From Ciona intestinalis (taxonomy: Eukaryota > Chordata > Ascidiacea > Phlebobranchia > Cionidae): a stretch of DNA of 64,000 nucleotides. The stretch lies in contig NC_020170.2 of the NCBI RefSeq assembly GCF_000224145.3, forward strand, positions 3,984,646 to 4,048,645. The letters are read 5' to 3'. The translations under genes were made by a program, and so were the position numbers. The notes below the pieces were generated by a model. That model had not been told where the DNA came from. It made no database searches and saw only the letters and a program-made list of their open reading frames with translations. Positions within the stretch are counted from its first letter, which is position 1. Every line of letters begins with the position of its first letter. Positions 12,240-23,850 of this stretch are shown piece by piece.

Positions 12240-12979
12240 AATAAAACGAAATAAATTGTTTTTTTTGGAATCAGGTACGCATCATGTGACGTACAGCAGG
12301 CCCTCATACGTCAATGTAACCAATAGTTACGCAGAACAAAAGCAATGTGCGTAACATAAACCAATAATTCGCGTTTTCGATCTTTGTGAACAATAGTGAA
12401 ATATAAAATCATGCCTATCCTGGGTATCATTTAAATTTTGCGGAAATCCTTTTTTCGTATGGTTTGTTACGCCGCTTCACTGCCAACAAAAAGTTTTCCA
12501 GTCTCGATGAAAACGTTGATAATATAAGTAAAGGGCAATTTTATATTTATTTTTGTATGGTTCGGCATTGCGGTCAAGATGACGGATTGACTGATATGAA
12601 CTATTTGTTCATGGCTTAGTCATAGTGGATGTATACGTCTGCTTTTATAGATTGTAAGTTCAGAAGCACAGTTTTAACGATCGACTGGCTCCAGTTAAAA
12701 GTCAAGCAAATTATTACGGAAGTTTATATATTTATTGCCTAGATAGTTCCGTTATATTTACACATCAATCCTTATTTTTCTTTTTTTTTATTTGGATGCA
12801 CATTTTTTAAATAAGCAATCCCCGTTTAATTTAATCTGTATGACATTTCTATGCTTCATTTCCATGATGTTTTTGCTCATGATATCGTTCGGGTATTCCC
12901 CTTTGCAAAAATGGAAAAATTAAAACTGTAAAAAAATAATTGAAAAGTGAGATTATAAAATAGAACTGGTGTATAATGT
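12240..12979. other. Intergenic region upstream of NAGPA
   Basis: No open frame or recognised repeat. It should contain the NAGPA promoter, but no distinct motif can be named. Confidence 0.45.
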
Positions 12980-15900
12980 ATGATGAGAGCCTTTTTAATT
13001 TGTCTTCTACCTTACATTCTGGCTAATGGTTTAGCTTCAGCAATGGAATACGAGTAAGTGTTGGAATTTTGTTGGAAACATTGTAAAATTTGAAAATACA
13101 TTTACATATACTATTTGACTCTTGCCATTTTTTTAAAAGATAATAAAAAATGAAAAATTTACCTACAAAGTAACATACACAGTAACTTGTAAGCTAACAC
13201 AAGGTGTATGAACACCCGTGTTATAACGACTGTCGTTTTTCGGCCACGCGAAAATACAGCAAGTTACATTTATTCATTACATTTAAAATTATGTTAACAG
13301 TTGTTTTGCTGTTGATCCCTTCTTGTCTTTCTTTAAATAACATCATCTCCGTTATCGTTTTCGAAAAGTCAAATGAAAATTATGTTATGTTAATCCAGAT
13401 CATTGAAGGATGATCTCCTTTCTCCTTACCCTGCTCACCATTCACCCGTTCAATCATCACGAACCACCCGAGATATACACCCATTGTTACATAACAATAC
13501 ATACCTCACATACAATGCTCATTCTTCAGAAAATTTATTTCCAGTTACTAATACCAGGTATCTATATGTATGTTGTTTGTTTGCAATTGTAATTTAGGTT
13601 AGTGTATTTTCCAACTCTGATTTAAAGTTGGTTTATTTTCATAATCTTGACTTAAAATTAGTGTATTTCTTTAACTTCTAATCATTGAAATTGGTTTTAT
13701 TTTTAAACAGAAACGTTTAAAAAAATTGTAACATACTTTTAGACTTTTATATTTGTGTTGAAACTGACCAGAAAATTCATACATAAACTCATCACTATAT
13801 TTCAATTCCTTGTGTTTAGATACTTTGTATCAGACATTGCTTTAAACCAATGGAGTACATACAACAAAAACCATGTGTATGGCCATGTCACCACAATATA
13901 CAATCCATCTAAGACCTTTAGTGTGTTGGAAGCCACTTATGGTGGTTGTCAGGGTAATCAACTTGATACTTCAGTGAACGCAGCAAGGAGGGGGTAGGTC
14001 AAGGGTACTTGTGTTGGTCAAGGGTACTTGTGTTGGCAATGGCACAGCCATGGGGGTTTTGGGGCTGAATACCCCCTTTTTTCAAAAAAAAGTAAAAATA
14101 ATAACTTTTCTTTAAAATTTTTTTTCTGGCTGCGCCACTGATTATGTGTAACAGAAAATTTTTGTTTTCTGGTTGTACATATTCCAAAGAAATTTAGGTA
14201 AATTTTCTAATTGAATTAATGAATATGCTGATCAAAGGTTACTAGGAACAATAATAAATGTCAATAATGATTCTAGACACCAGATATTAAAACTAGATTA
14301 TATAGTATACTGTATAAATATTCAAACATTTGTTATCCAAGTATAAGATGCAAAAAGCAACTTTAAAACTCAAACAAAATCATATCTACATTGCAGGCAG
14401 TGCTTTGTCGCTCAAAACGGTGGTTATTTTAACACAAAAACACAATCCTGTCTTGGTAATGTTATATCTAGAGGTAGAACGTTGCACACCTCAGATGCTA
14501 CTAATGCACATTTCGGTATTTTATCCAATGGTTCTATAGTAGTGGGGTAAGGGAATTCTGATTTTGAAATTTTGTTTTTAGGTATGTATTTGATTGAAAG
14601 AATTTGTTCTTTAGGTATATATCTGATGCTGATTTGAGACGATTGAATTTTACAAATTTGGTTGGTGGTGTGATATGGCTTGTTAGAAATGGTAAGTATA
14701 TAGATGTACTTTAGCGTGTAGTGACCACGCTCATTTTCTTCCAGTTAAATGTAAATATGTTTTTAACCGTAAGCCTGTTTTAACAACTGTTGTTTTGTCG
14801 CTAGAGCCTCTTTTTTTTCATTTAAAATATTTCTAGATCTTCACTAATGTAATCGAAGAGAGTAAGAGACAATTTAATAAAGTTATTATTATATTATTAT
14901 ATATACTATAGCATGTATTCTCTATTTGTGCCAATCAAGTTGCGATTTTCAGGAACTTCATTTGTTGAAGAATCAGTTTCAATGGAGAGTTCTGATACAG
15001 AAGAAACTGGAACTTTGAGGTTAGAAGTTATTTAGGTTTTTAACCTAGTTTTTTTATAATAGTTCTGGAGCTGTGGTAGTGGTTAGCGTGTCTGCCTCTA
15101 TCCCAGAAGTTATAGGTTCAAAGCTCGCTGCTCCTATTGTGGCTCTCCTTGGGCAAAATCTTTACTAGCATGGGATGTCTAAATTGTCAAAAAGTATGAA
15201 ATGCCTAGAAAAATGATCATCTGCACATCTGGCACATGTTACATACATGGTAACTTGTAGGCAGGCACTAGGTGTATGAAACTAGACACCCATGTTATAA
15301 TGACTATCCCTGCCCTGCCACTCGATAAACAAATTACATTCATTCATTAATAACCTGGCATACATGAAAACATATTACCACAGATACTTCAGTGATGTTC
15401 AGTCAGCACGTACAGCTATTGGTCACGATAAACATGGATGGGTTGTTCTTGTGCAAGTAGATGGACAAACTGGAGCAAGAGGAGTTAACTTAAATTCATT
15501 CTCAAAGTGGGTGTTTGTGTTTTATAAATAGTTGTTTTTGTTAGAAAGTTTATTTGTGTTTGCATAAGAAACATCGTAATAAACAAAAAGTCATTTTCAA
15601 TTTTGCTTAAAATTTTGGATTAAAACAAATAAGATGTTTATACACACAATTTGAATCCTTGTAAAGTGTGATAATTTAACTCTTGAACATAAAACTGAAA
15701 AGGATGCTTTGGTGTATAAAATTTAGAAAGTAAATGCTTTATTTTTTTTCAAGTTTAAGGTTTCTACACTTTCTAGAATAAAGATTTATGTACCCAGTGT
15801 TTCCCATCAGGTTTTTGATAGAAGATCTTCACCTTGTCAATGCGATCAATCTTGATGGTGGAGGGTCGGCAACACTGGTGATAAATGGCACTTTAGCTAA

Positions 15901-18235
15901 CACACCATCTGACCATTGTAAGGGAAATCCACAATGGAGATGTGCGAGAGCCATATCAACCATTGTGTGCGCACATTCACCTATATGTGACCAACACTGT
16001 GAGGATGGAGAGTGTATTCATGGAAGGTATAAGACAATTTGTTACCATTTTGTATTTATTTAATAACTGGCACTACCACGCTTCACTGGCACTTTTTTCA
16101 ATATCTTTTAGCTATTACATTAACACTCGTCATTTGGCTGTTATTCCCTTTTTTTGATTTTTACATATTAGGATGTTTACTATTGTTTGAAGAGTTTCAA
16201 ACTAGAGATTTTATGTAAGTTGCTTATCCTCGCATGGCTGGAAATGACTGTCATAAAAACAGCTTTTTGCAAATAGAGTAAGTGTTATAATTATATATAA
16301 TTATAATTTCTATATTCAGATGTCAGTGTCATGAAAATTATGTTGGATCATCATGTAATGAGTTATCTTGTGGAAAACATAACTGCTCTGATCATGGACA
16401 CTGCACTGCAAGTATGAGATATCGCACACGCACTATTTTATAATTTTTCAGTGCTAGTTTTTAGATCAAGGGATTTGAGTGTTGGGTTGTAATATTTTTT
16501 TGTCATAGAACATCATGTTTACGTTTGTATTACTGCTTATTATTTACATTTGTTTAACTTTATGTAAATATAAGCATTAGTATATTTTTATTATAGTGGT
16601 ATAATTCTAATTTCTTATATATATGAGATCTATTATGCTACATATAATATAACATATAGTATAATTGATAGTATATATAAGCAGTTTTCATTATATAGGT
16701 GGTTGTGTGTGTAATGCTGGATGGAGTTCCACAGCTTGTGACATCCCATGTAATGGCACAATGTATGGAAGAAATTGCACTCAGGAATGTAAATGTTCTG
16801 AACATGGGGTTTGTGATCCAGTGAATGGAGATTGTGAGTGTGAAGCTGGTTTTCATGGAGATAGGTGTAGTACAGGTTGGTAGAATGACAAAGTATGCTG
16901 TATAGGCATTTTGGCAACATTGAATGAATCAATAAATATAACTTAATTTATTTCTCGTGGCCAGAAAACGAGAGTCAATATAACATGGGTGCTCTGTTTC
17001 ATACACTTCGTGCCAGCTTGAGAGACATCAAATATGTAATGTACTATACCATTCATTAGTATACATATACTTTAACATGCAATAGTATTCTTAGCGATGT
17101 ATGTTTGCGTTTAACTCATTTTGTGTTATATTTTACATAACCGTTATATTTACAGTTTTATACCATAAAAAACAAAAGTGTCTGCTTTTTAATTGTGGAT
17201 AGTTACTTAATTTAATTCATTATATGTGTTTTATCTTTAAATATTTTTACAAAATTAACAGTTTGTCTACCTTGGAAATATGGTAAGAATTGTCAATTTC
17301 AATGTCATTGTGGGGAATCCTGTTTTTGTGATGCAGTCACTGGTAAATGTGGAAATTACAATAATAGTAGAACCCAAGAGATTGCAGAAGGTTTGTAGTA
17401 GTTTAAGATTGCTATTATTGGTGCATAAACTTGAAGAAATGAATGTAACATAGTTATTCTGGAGTGACGGTGCAAAGGACACACACTCACAAAAATAGTA
17501 TTCAAGCATAGCATAAAGCACCAAATCGGTAAAGCTAAAGACAGATGACTAACCAGTTTGCCATGGCTCCAGAAGCAGCATACTAGATACTTTAGTAATT
17601 AATACATTCAGTGTGTAATTTTCAGTTTCTTCATGTATTGAGTCAATGGGTAACAGGAACAAGCAACAAGTTGTATATGAGGGTTTATCTAATGAAGAAC
17701 TTTACGCGTAAGTTTAATGTCAGTCATCCTATTATTTTGTTTAAAACCTTAGTATTTATTCAGATTGTAATACATTTTAAGTTTTATAAAAAAATAGCAA
17801 AAAAATGACTAAATGTACATAAGAAAAAAAGCCATATCTTGTATATGTTATAGCTTGTCTTTACTAAAAAGATAACTTTGTTGTTGCAGCCGCCTTCTCA
17901 GTTTGATTTGCACAATATCGTTGTTGCTTGTAATAAGCATGTGTGTCAACTTTATACTTCTATGGCAACGACATATCTCTAACAAAGCAGAGCAAGAGGT
18001 TGAAGAATACGAGATTGTAACGGATGATACTGAACATACAGCTTCATCTACAAGTCTACCTTCCCCACAACGTGTTGCTTCTTTAAAGTCCAGAAGCGAA
18101 GAAGTAAAAGCTAAGTTTCGTGAAATGGTGAAACTAAAAATGAAGCACTTCTGGTCGAACGGATATGAAAGGGTTGCTGCTGATAACTCTGATAGTGGAG
18201 AATATCATGAATTAAGTTTGCTGTCTCCTACTTAA
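12980..18235 (+). CDS. NAGPA: N-acetylglucosamine-1-phosphodiester alpha-N-acetylglucosaminidase (uncovering enzyme)
   Basis: Exons: 12980-13053, 13399-13557, 13820-13993, 14397-14546, 14615-14691, 14953-15019, 15384-15506, 15811-16026, 16320-16411, 16699-16875, 17262-17390, 17626-17707, 17890-18235; 621 residues, all GT-AG. The enzyme removes GlcNAc from GlcNAc-phosphomannose on lysosomal hydrolases in the trans-Golgi, exposing mannose 6-phosphate. The order matches human NAGPA: signal peptide (1-20), DDLLSPYP, QNGGYF (142-147), NLDGGGSAT (288-296), cysteine-rich EGF-like repeats (about 335-480), one transmembrane helix (509-531) and a cytosolic tail. The tail ends with YHEL (612-615), matching the human YHPL sorting signal. 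It is about 100 residues longer than the human enzyme. ATG at 12983 is an alternative start two codons on paper but one codon away. Identification is firm. Confidence 0.95.
13155..13282 (+). mobile_element. SINE 3' fragment
   Basis: Well-kept tail (GTTATAACGACTGTCGTTTT) in NAGPA intron 1. Confidence 0.7.
14036..14140. mobile_element. hAT-like MITE, same end motifs
   Basis: Ends CAATGGCACAGCC and GGCTGCGCCACTG; no clear target duplication. NAGPA intron 3. Confidence 0.6.
14757..14870 (+). repeat. Interspersed repeat, AACAACTGTTGTTTTGTCGC family
   Basis: Shares GTTTTAACAACTGTTGTTTTG and a later ATCTTCACTAATGTAATCGAA segment with the copy at 38283-38385 and the reverse copy at 43428-43520. Confidence 0.55.
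15060..15352 (+). mobile_element. tRNA-derived SINE, near full length (NAGPA intron 6)
   Basis: The head at about 15066-15145 has a tRNA-like A box (GTGGTTAGCGTG) and B box (GGTTCAAAGCTC). The body follows, and the 3' end shares the family tail ACATGGTAACTTGTAGGC...AAATTACATTCATTCATT. Inserted in sense. Confidence 0.75.
16922..17040 (-). mobile_element. SINE 3' fragment
   Basis: Reverse tail in NAGPA intron 10. Confidence 0.6.
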
Positions 18236-19534
18236 AGAAAAGCCTTGCTCGTTTTAATATATTGATCATACAAACATATTAGTTTTACTTTACATTACAC
18301 CTTATGCCATTGTTTTCATTTTAATAAGCGGATTCCATTTGTTGCCTTTTCTTTGGTTTTTATTTAGAATTAAGCTAGCTGCGAATATAAATAATGTCAA
18401 ATGTATTGTTTGTAACCTTATGCAAAAATGACAATAATTTACCGCAACACACATGCAGTGCTGCGCTATGACAATCTTTCCTTAGCCCAAGTTTCACTGA
18501 GTGTACAGTATGCATTTTTTGATGTACTTGAGTTTCAGATACAAAAATATTTTATGTATTATATTTTTGTTAACATGGTAGTGATACTGTTTTCCAATGT
18601 ACTTCCTTTTGGTGCAATAGATTTTGGTGACTTTATTTTGATGTATTTTCATGCCTTAACACCTGTTTAACTTTTCTTATATTGTACCTTGCTCTAACTG
18701 TAATTGCAAACTTCAACAACACTATAACAAACTTGTAAAATTCTTTAATTGCATTTTATTGCCTCCAGCAGTAGTTCAGTATTATTATAGCCATCAAGGG
18801 AATAGTTTATTGTTTTTCTTTAATAGCTACCTCACAAATTAATGTTTTCTCACCAGTAAAACGAACACCAATACCATAGCTTCCAACTCTGGATTGTCTA
18901 ATTAATCCAAAAATGGTTTGGAGAATTTGGTACTGGTGAGCAGATGGTGATACTTTGATAAGTGTTATGGTAGTGACATTTTGTAATATACATAATGGAT
19001 TGTGTCAGTTGAACACTTTAAATAATCCAATTAGGTAACAAACTGAAATTTTAAATGTCCTGATATTGTATGTAAAAGTTCATAACTTAAATTAGCAGAT
19101 AACTTAGATTGAGCAGTTTTTTTAAAGATAAGTTAGTTTGGCCAATTGTTTTATTGTGTAAATCTACTTGGATTTCAGTTAAAATTTTGAAGGTAAGTAG
19201 TTTTTTGCTGCTTAATTTGTACTTTGAAATCAAAAGGAAACACTGCAAACAGATTTGTAATAGAGAGCATCTATAATGTAATGTCTTGATCGGGGAGACG
19301 GTCAAGAAACGGAAACTGGGAAGTACCGCTGTGAAAAACTTTGTGTTCTGTTATGAGACACAACACAAACAGAAAACTACGCAACTAATTTAAGGTATTG
19401 GTTAGTTGTAGTTTGATTTTGACACGAACTTGTTTAAAGTCAATGCGTTATTAGTTATTACTCAACGTTGTTTTTTTAGAGGGTTTATAGTCTGAGTTTT
19501 TGACGACTATCAGTCATAAATTGTGTCTGACAAG
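18236..19534. other. NAGPA 3' flank and EAF upstream region
   Basis: No coding exon seen. No canonical AATAAA was found close after the NAGPA stop. A pyrimidine-rich acceptor (AG at 19478-19479) lies 55 bases before the EAF start with no matching upstream donor, so it could be a spliced-leader trans-splice site; this is inference. Confidence 0.4.
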
Positions 19535-21647
19535 ATGGATTCAAATTTAATGTTTTCTAACGATGGGACAGTTCATACAATTGAAATGGGAAATACATTT
19601 CGTAAAAAGAAGAGAACTGCCTTTCATACTGTTAGATGTAAGTTGTTTTGTCAGTAAGTATCAACATAAACCTATTTTGGTCTTTACGAAACAATGTATA
19701 AATAATATGAAACATGTTTCTTCTTTCGGAAAGTGGCCACTGTACTATTGTAGCGTAACTTCTGTTATACTGGTCTAGTTTTCTGTTTACATATTACAGT
19801 TTTTTAAGCATATGTTGCATAATGGTCCACTTGTCCTTTTTATATTTCTCTAAAAGTCAATATATTAATTTAATCTGTATTTAACTACAGGTTATATTTA
19901 ATTTAATAATATTGTTTCACAGATGACTTTAAACCTGCCTCTGTTGATTTAAACCAAGAAGGTCAAATGGATGTTGGCGAAAATAATGATGTTACAGTTA
20001 CTTTGCCTCATTCACAAGGATCACAAAGTGTTTATAAAGGTTCAAAGAAACCAGTCCAAAAGGAATGTGTTTTAATATATGATCCTACAAGTGGGAGTTT
20101 TACTTTAGAAAGAATAACATCACAAATACAAGTAAAAAAGACAAGGTCAGTATATTTGATAATCTATGGAATAAACTAGCTATGACCGATAAAATATACA
20201 AAACTACCATATAGAGTCAATGCATCCAAGATGCCTATTAGTATGAAAATCATTTAATCAGCCAAACCAACTATACATACACTTTTATTACAGACAAGCT
20301 GGAAACATTAAGCCACAACAAACCAGCACTTTACCTCCAGCAAATCCTTTGAAAATGCCCAAGAAAAAGGCCACGAAAAAGAGTGCGATTCAAAAACTGG
20401 TGAAACAAGCCCATGTTCTTCCTGAAGTTATGAAATGCGATGTAAGGATTACATTTTATGCAGTTTATAAAATTTGTTACAAATTGCTGTGATAAGTTGA
20501 GCTGCCATGGCAGTTATGTTGCTGTGGTAAAGCAAGAGGAGTTTTAAAGACTGGTAATCTGATATTGTGTTTTTTTTTATACCAGATGCTTGAACAGCCT
20601 AATCTAAACAGACAAATTTAAATGAAGTAACCTATAAATTTTAAGTAACATATATATATATATATTAGTAACTTATATATAATGCCATGCTATAGGATAA
20701 TGATGATGAAGCTTATGGAATACCAAGAGTGATAAACAATCAACCATCAGAATATGACATACGGAACCCACCACCTCAAGAGGTACACGAACCTGTTGTC
20801 CAGAAACATGAAACAACCGGTAATGGTAAGTTCGCATGGTGTGTTTAAAGTGTTGTTATCTCTATACTAACTGTAATGCATTTGATTAGTCAGTGTCTTT
20901 TTATTAAAATCATTACACTCTTTACTCACGGTGTCAAACTGTGGCCCAAACAAGCTATCTTATGAATTGCTGGGAAAAAGCATCTGTGTCTTTTCAATAA
21001 ACTTACCAACAGTTTTACAAAAACTTGTCTAGAAACACAGTATTGTGGTAAACAAATTTAAAAAATGAAAAAAATCAACTTTCAGGCGTAAAAAATATTT
21101 TGTCTGTTTGAGAGTTTGTAGTTGATGATGATTTAAAAATTTTAATATGGTAATAAAACTCTTCAAAGGATTTGAAATGTTTTTTTATATATATTGTAGC
21201 AGGAACACTGAGTAGTTCGGATGATGATGATTCGAGCAGTTCGGGAAGTTCAAGTTCAGATGATTCAACCAGTAGTTTGGAATGCTCAAAAAAGCTTGAT
21301 GATGGTAAAATATACATAAAAGGTTATTCAATGCTTTTAATTTAAAGGAGTATGATGAATTATTTGCATCATAAAACAACATGCTGTATTCCTTATAATT
21401 CAAATATAATACTAACCATTGTAACCAATGAAGCTTGGGTTAAAATAATATTCTTGCTTTCTCAATAAAATTAAACTGTTGGTAAAAAGAATTTAGACAG
21501 GAGGTGAAAACTGTGTGTACTGTGTAGGGTATTCATAAGTAAGTTACAACTTGTTTTTTGTTTTATTTAGCATTAAATTCTGACTTCAAAAGTCTTCATG
21601 ACGATCTACGACTTAGTGACTCAGATTCGGAATCGGACTCAGATTGA
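19535..21647 (+). CDS. EAF: ELL-associated factor (EAF1/EAF2 orthologue)
   Basis: Exons: 19535-19637, 19923-20145, 20294-20441, 20696-20825, 21200-21304, 21571-21647; 261 residues, against 260-268 for human EAF2 and EAF1. EAF proteins bind ELL in the super/little elongation complexes and stimulate RNA polymerase II elongation in the nucleus. The N-terminal EAF domain is clear: FHTVRYDFKPAS, VTVTLPH, a K-x-x-x-KPVQKECVLI segment and IQVKKTR by residue 108. A lysine-rich stretch follows (about 130-140). The C-terminal third is Ser/Asp rich and ends DLRLSDSDSESDSD, as in the transactivation tail of vertebrate EAFs. Exon 5 has tandem acceptors 3 bases apart (21199 and 21202), so one residue may be optional. 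A single EAF gene here fits a pre-duplication chordate. Confidence 0.93.
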
Positions 21648-21794
21648 AGGATTGTGTTTTAGTTGCATTTAATTGCAAGCTGTGGTGAAATGTATGCGCC
21701 AAGAGTGAAGGTTCAAGATGGTGGCAATGGTTCGCTATCATGTTGGTTATTCTGGTGTGTTGTTCAAGGAGATATAACGTTTGTCGTTGTGTAA

Positions 21795-21800
21795 AATAAA
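21795..21800 (+). terminator. EAF polyadenylation signal
   Basis: Canonical AATAAA about 150 bases after the EAF stop, followed by a GT-rich run (TTGTTGTTGTTGTG) typical of a downstream element. Confidence 0.75.
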
Positions 21801-21829
21801 TTATTTGTTCCTTGTTTTTGTTGTTGTTG

Positions 21830-22400
21830 TGTTAGAGAAAAGAAGCCAGCAATAACATTAAGTTTTAAAAAGGGTACCAAATGGCTAGCATATGGTATTA
21901 ATACACTTGTAGGCAAAGAATTTAAAACCAAAAAGTTGGTTTTATTTACTTTGCTTATAGTGAAATGAAAATATTCAGCAGAAATTGTAATTTTTTTAGC
22001 ATAATATTATTTTATTACTAGTTCTAATTTGTTTAGGAATTTGTCTAATTTGTTTAAGAATTCTAATTTGTTTAAGAAAGTTTATTGTGAGTGTTATTAT
22101 ATTAAAAATAAAAACTTTTGTAAAAATGCTCGATGGTGTCAAGTGGCATTAACCACCTGTCACGAATGGCCAGTAATGTTACAACTCCTAGCTGTTTTTC
22201 TTTATCTTTTCCAAACCTCGTTTTCCAATTCAGCTGCAGGAACGTCGCTTGTTCGCGTGTCGTGTCATGTTTGTTTATGTTATTGTTTAAAATATTTTAC
22301 ACTATTTATCTTAGCTACTTATTAACTAGTCGTGCTCTTTTAGCAGCGTTACTGTATATTTCGTGTAATGCGGGGAATTGAAGCGTAAAGAAAAGCGGAG
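21830..22400. other. Short intergenic region between EAF and RPRD1
   Basis: AT-rich, with a locally repeated AATTTGTTTAAGAA motif near 22020-22080. Two short open frames (22029-22325, 22133-22381) overlap in different frames and look non-coding. The sequence just before 22401 should be the RPRD1 promoter and 5' UTR. Confidence 0.4.
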
Positions 22401-23423
22401 ATGTCTAGTTTTTCTGAAAGTGCCCTAACCAAGAAATTGGGAGAACTCAATAATTCCCAACAAAGCATACAGACATTGTCTTTGTGGGTGATTCACCATC
22501 GAAAGCACGCAAGAACAATTGTACAAGTATGGCAGACAGAGTTAATTAAAGCGAAAATTGATAAAAAGCTTACGTTCCTGTATTTAGCAAACGATGTCAT
22601 ACAAAATAGTCGCAAAAAGAGCACAGAGTTTACAAAAGCATTTGGAGGAGTTTTAATAACGGCCTTCACACATGTTGCAAAGCATGCTGATGGTAAAACT
22701 AAGTCAGCAATTGAAAGAATGCTCAGTATATGGGTTGAAAGAAGTGTATATGAAGCTGATTACATAAAACAAATCAGTCAATCTGTGAATAAAGTATTGA
22801 GAACAAAAAATTCAAAAGACTTGGTGGTAGTTGGTGAAAAAGCAAAAGAAAACGCAAAAATAAAACAGGAAGAAAAAGATTTTGAACCCTTGTTAAAAAA
22901 AAGTCGGTTAGATGAACTGATACATCAAACAGAAGATGATGATTATCTTACATTGTCTCCTCGCGATCCTCCTGATGCAGATGAGCTTGCTAAAGTCCTC
23001 ATGGAGCTGGAAAACTCCGCATCCAGTGATGCAGTTGTAAGAGAGAAGATAGCTAGCCTTCCTCCTGAGGTGCAGGATGTTTCTCGCCTTGAAAGAATCA
23101 CGGATCGAGAAACTGCTGACCGCCTCTCTACCACTGTAGATGAGGCTTGCTTGCTGCTAGCAGAGTACAACGGACGTTTAGTTGCCGAGATTGATGACCG
23201 TAGACAAGTTGCAAGAATGCTGGCCGATTTTGTTCGACAACAGAAAAGTCTTCTGCAAGAATCTGAACAAAAACTCGCTAATTATCGAGAAAAACTGGCA
23301 AAGGTGTCTGAAGTCCGAAAAGAGCTAAAATCTCACATTCAAAACTTACCAGATTTGACAATGCTACCGAGTGTCACTGGTGGACTTGCCCCTCTTCCTT
23401 CTGCTGGTGACTTGTTTAATTAA
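22401..23423 (+). CDS. RPRD1: Regulation of nuclear pre-mRNA domain-containing protein 1 (RPRD1A/B, intronless)
   Basis: One uninterrupted frame of 340 residues; vertebrate RPRD1A/B have 312-326. The family binds the phosphorylated RNA polymerase II C-terminal domain as dimers and brings the RPAP2 Ser5 phosphatase. Residues 1-130 form the CTD-interacting domain, with SLWVIHHRKHA near 26-36 and YLANDVIQNSRKK at 61-73. A variable acidic linker follows, then a helical C-terminal coiled coil (about 180-315) including LPPEVQDVSRLERITD and a long amphipathic run of Gln/Glu/Lys heptads. The end reads LPSVTGGLAPLPSAGDLFN. The absence of introns is striking because all other plus-strand genes here are intron-rich; a retrocopy origin is possible. 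The intact frame argues for a functional gene. RPRD1 against RPRD2 is decided by the short length. Confidence 0.93.
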   Translation: MSSFSESALTKKLGELNNSQQSIQTLSLWVIHHRKHARTIVQVWQTELIKAKIDKKLTFLYLANDVIQNSRKKSTEFTKAFGGVLITAFTHVAKHADGKTKSAIERMLSIWVERSVYEADYIKQISQSVNKVLRTKNSKDLVVVGEKAKENAKIKQEEKDFEPLLKKSRLDELIHQTEDDDYLTLSPRDPPDADELAKVLMELENSASSDAVVREKIASLPPEVQDVSRLERITDRETADRLSTTVDEACLLLAEYNGRLVAEIDDRRQVARMLADFVRQQKSLLQESEQKLANYREKLAKVSEVRKELKSHIQNLPDLTMLPSVTGGLAPLPSAGDLFN

Positions 23424-23506
23424 ACAAGTTTTTAAGATTTTATGCTTCCTAACATACCTGTCTCTGCCATTTTGTATATCATGTCAACCAAACTCAACTA
23501 CCGCAA

Positions 23507-23585
23507 TTTACAGTGCTGCTTTTTCCAAGCAGTGTAAATTTTAAGTTTAAAAATTTACAATGCTGCTTTTTCCAAGCAGTGTAAA
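23507..23585 (+). repeat. Two tandem stem-loops in the RPRD1 3' UTR
   Basis: Copies at 23507-23538 and 23554-23585. Each has arms TTTACA/TGTAAA and CTGCTT/AAGCAG, separated on the left by a three-base bulge (GTG or ATG), and a TTTCC loop. The only difference within the unit is in the bulge. Confidence 0.75.
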
Positions 23586-23705
23586 AGTAAAAAAAAATGA
23601 ATTTCATTCCAAATTAGAAATTCCGCAGACCATTTGTAGAATACTTTCATTTTTTTAAAAACCAATGTTTAATTTCTTTTTCCTCCAACATGAACATGGT
23701 TTTCA

Positions 23706-23735
23706 ATTAAACTTAATTGTACCATATTGTTTCAG
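23706..23735 (+). promoter_or_regulatory. Variant polyA signal followed by a candidate trans-splice acceptor
   Basis: ATTAAA at 23706-23711 is the only polyA-like hexamer between RPRD1 and CNOT1. It is followed by TTGTTTCAG ending at 23735, a good acceptor with no upstream donor in this spacer. In Ciona, downstream operon genes receive a spliced leader at such sites. The operon reading is inference. Confidence 0.35.
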
Positions 23736-23850
23736 ATTGTATATACGTTAATAATTGTTACCATATATCCTGTGTATCAAGTTCCATCATACAGAGGCCT
23801 CTTAATTTGCATCACACACTGGTTTGGGGATATGTTGCCCCTTGGTTGCG

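Noticed and set aside
16633-16932. 99-codon minus-strand open frame
   Set aside because: It is antisense to the NAGPA EGF-like exon 10; His/Tyr-rich shadow sequence.
22029-22381. Two overlapping plus-strand frames between EAF and RPRD1
   Set aside because: Low-complexity start, overlapping frames, no recognised domain or splice structure.
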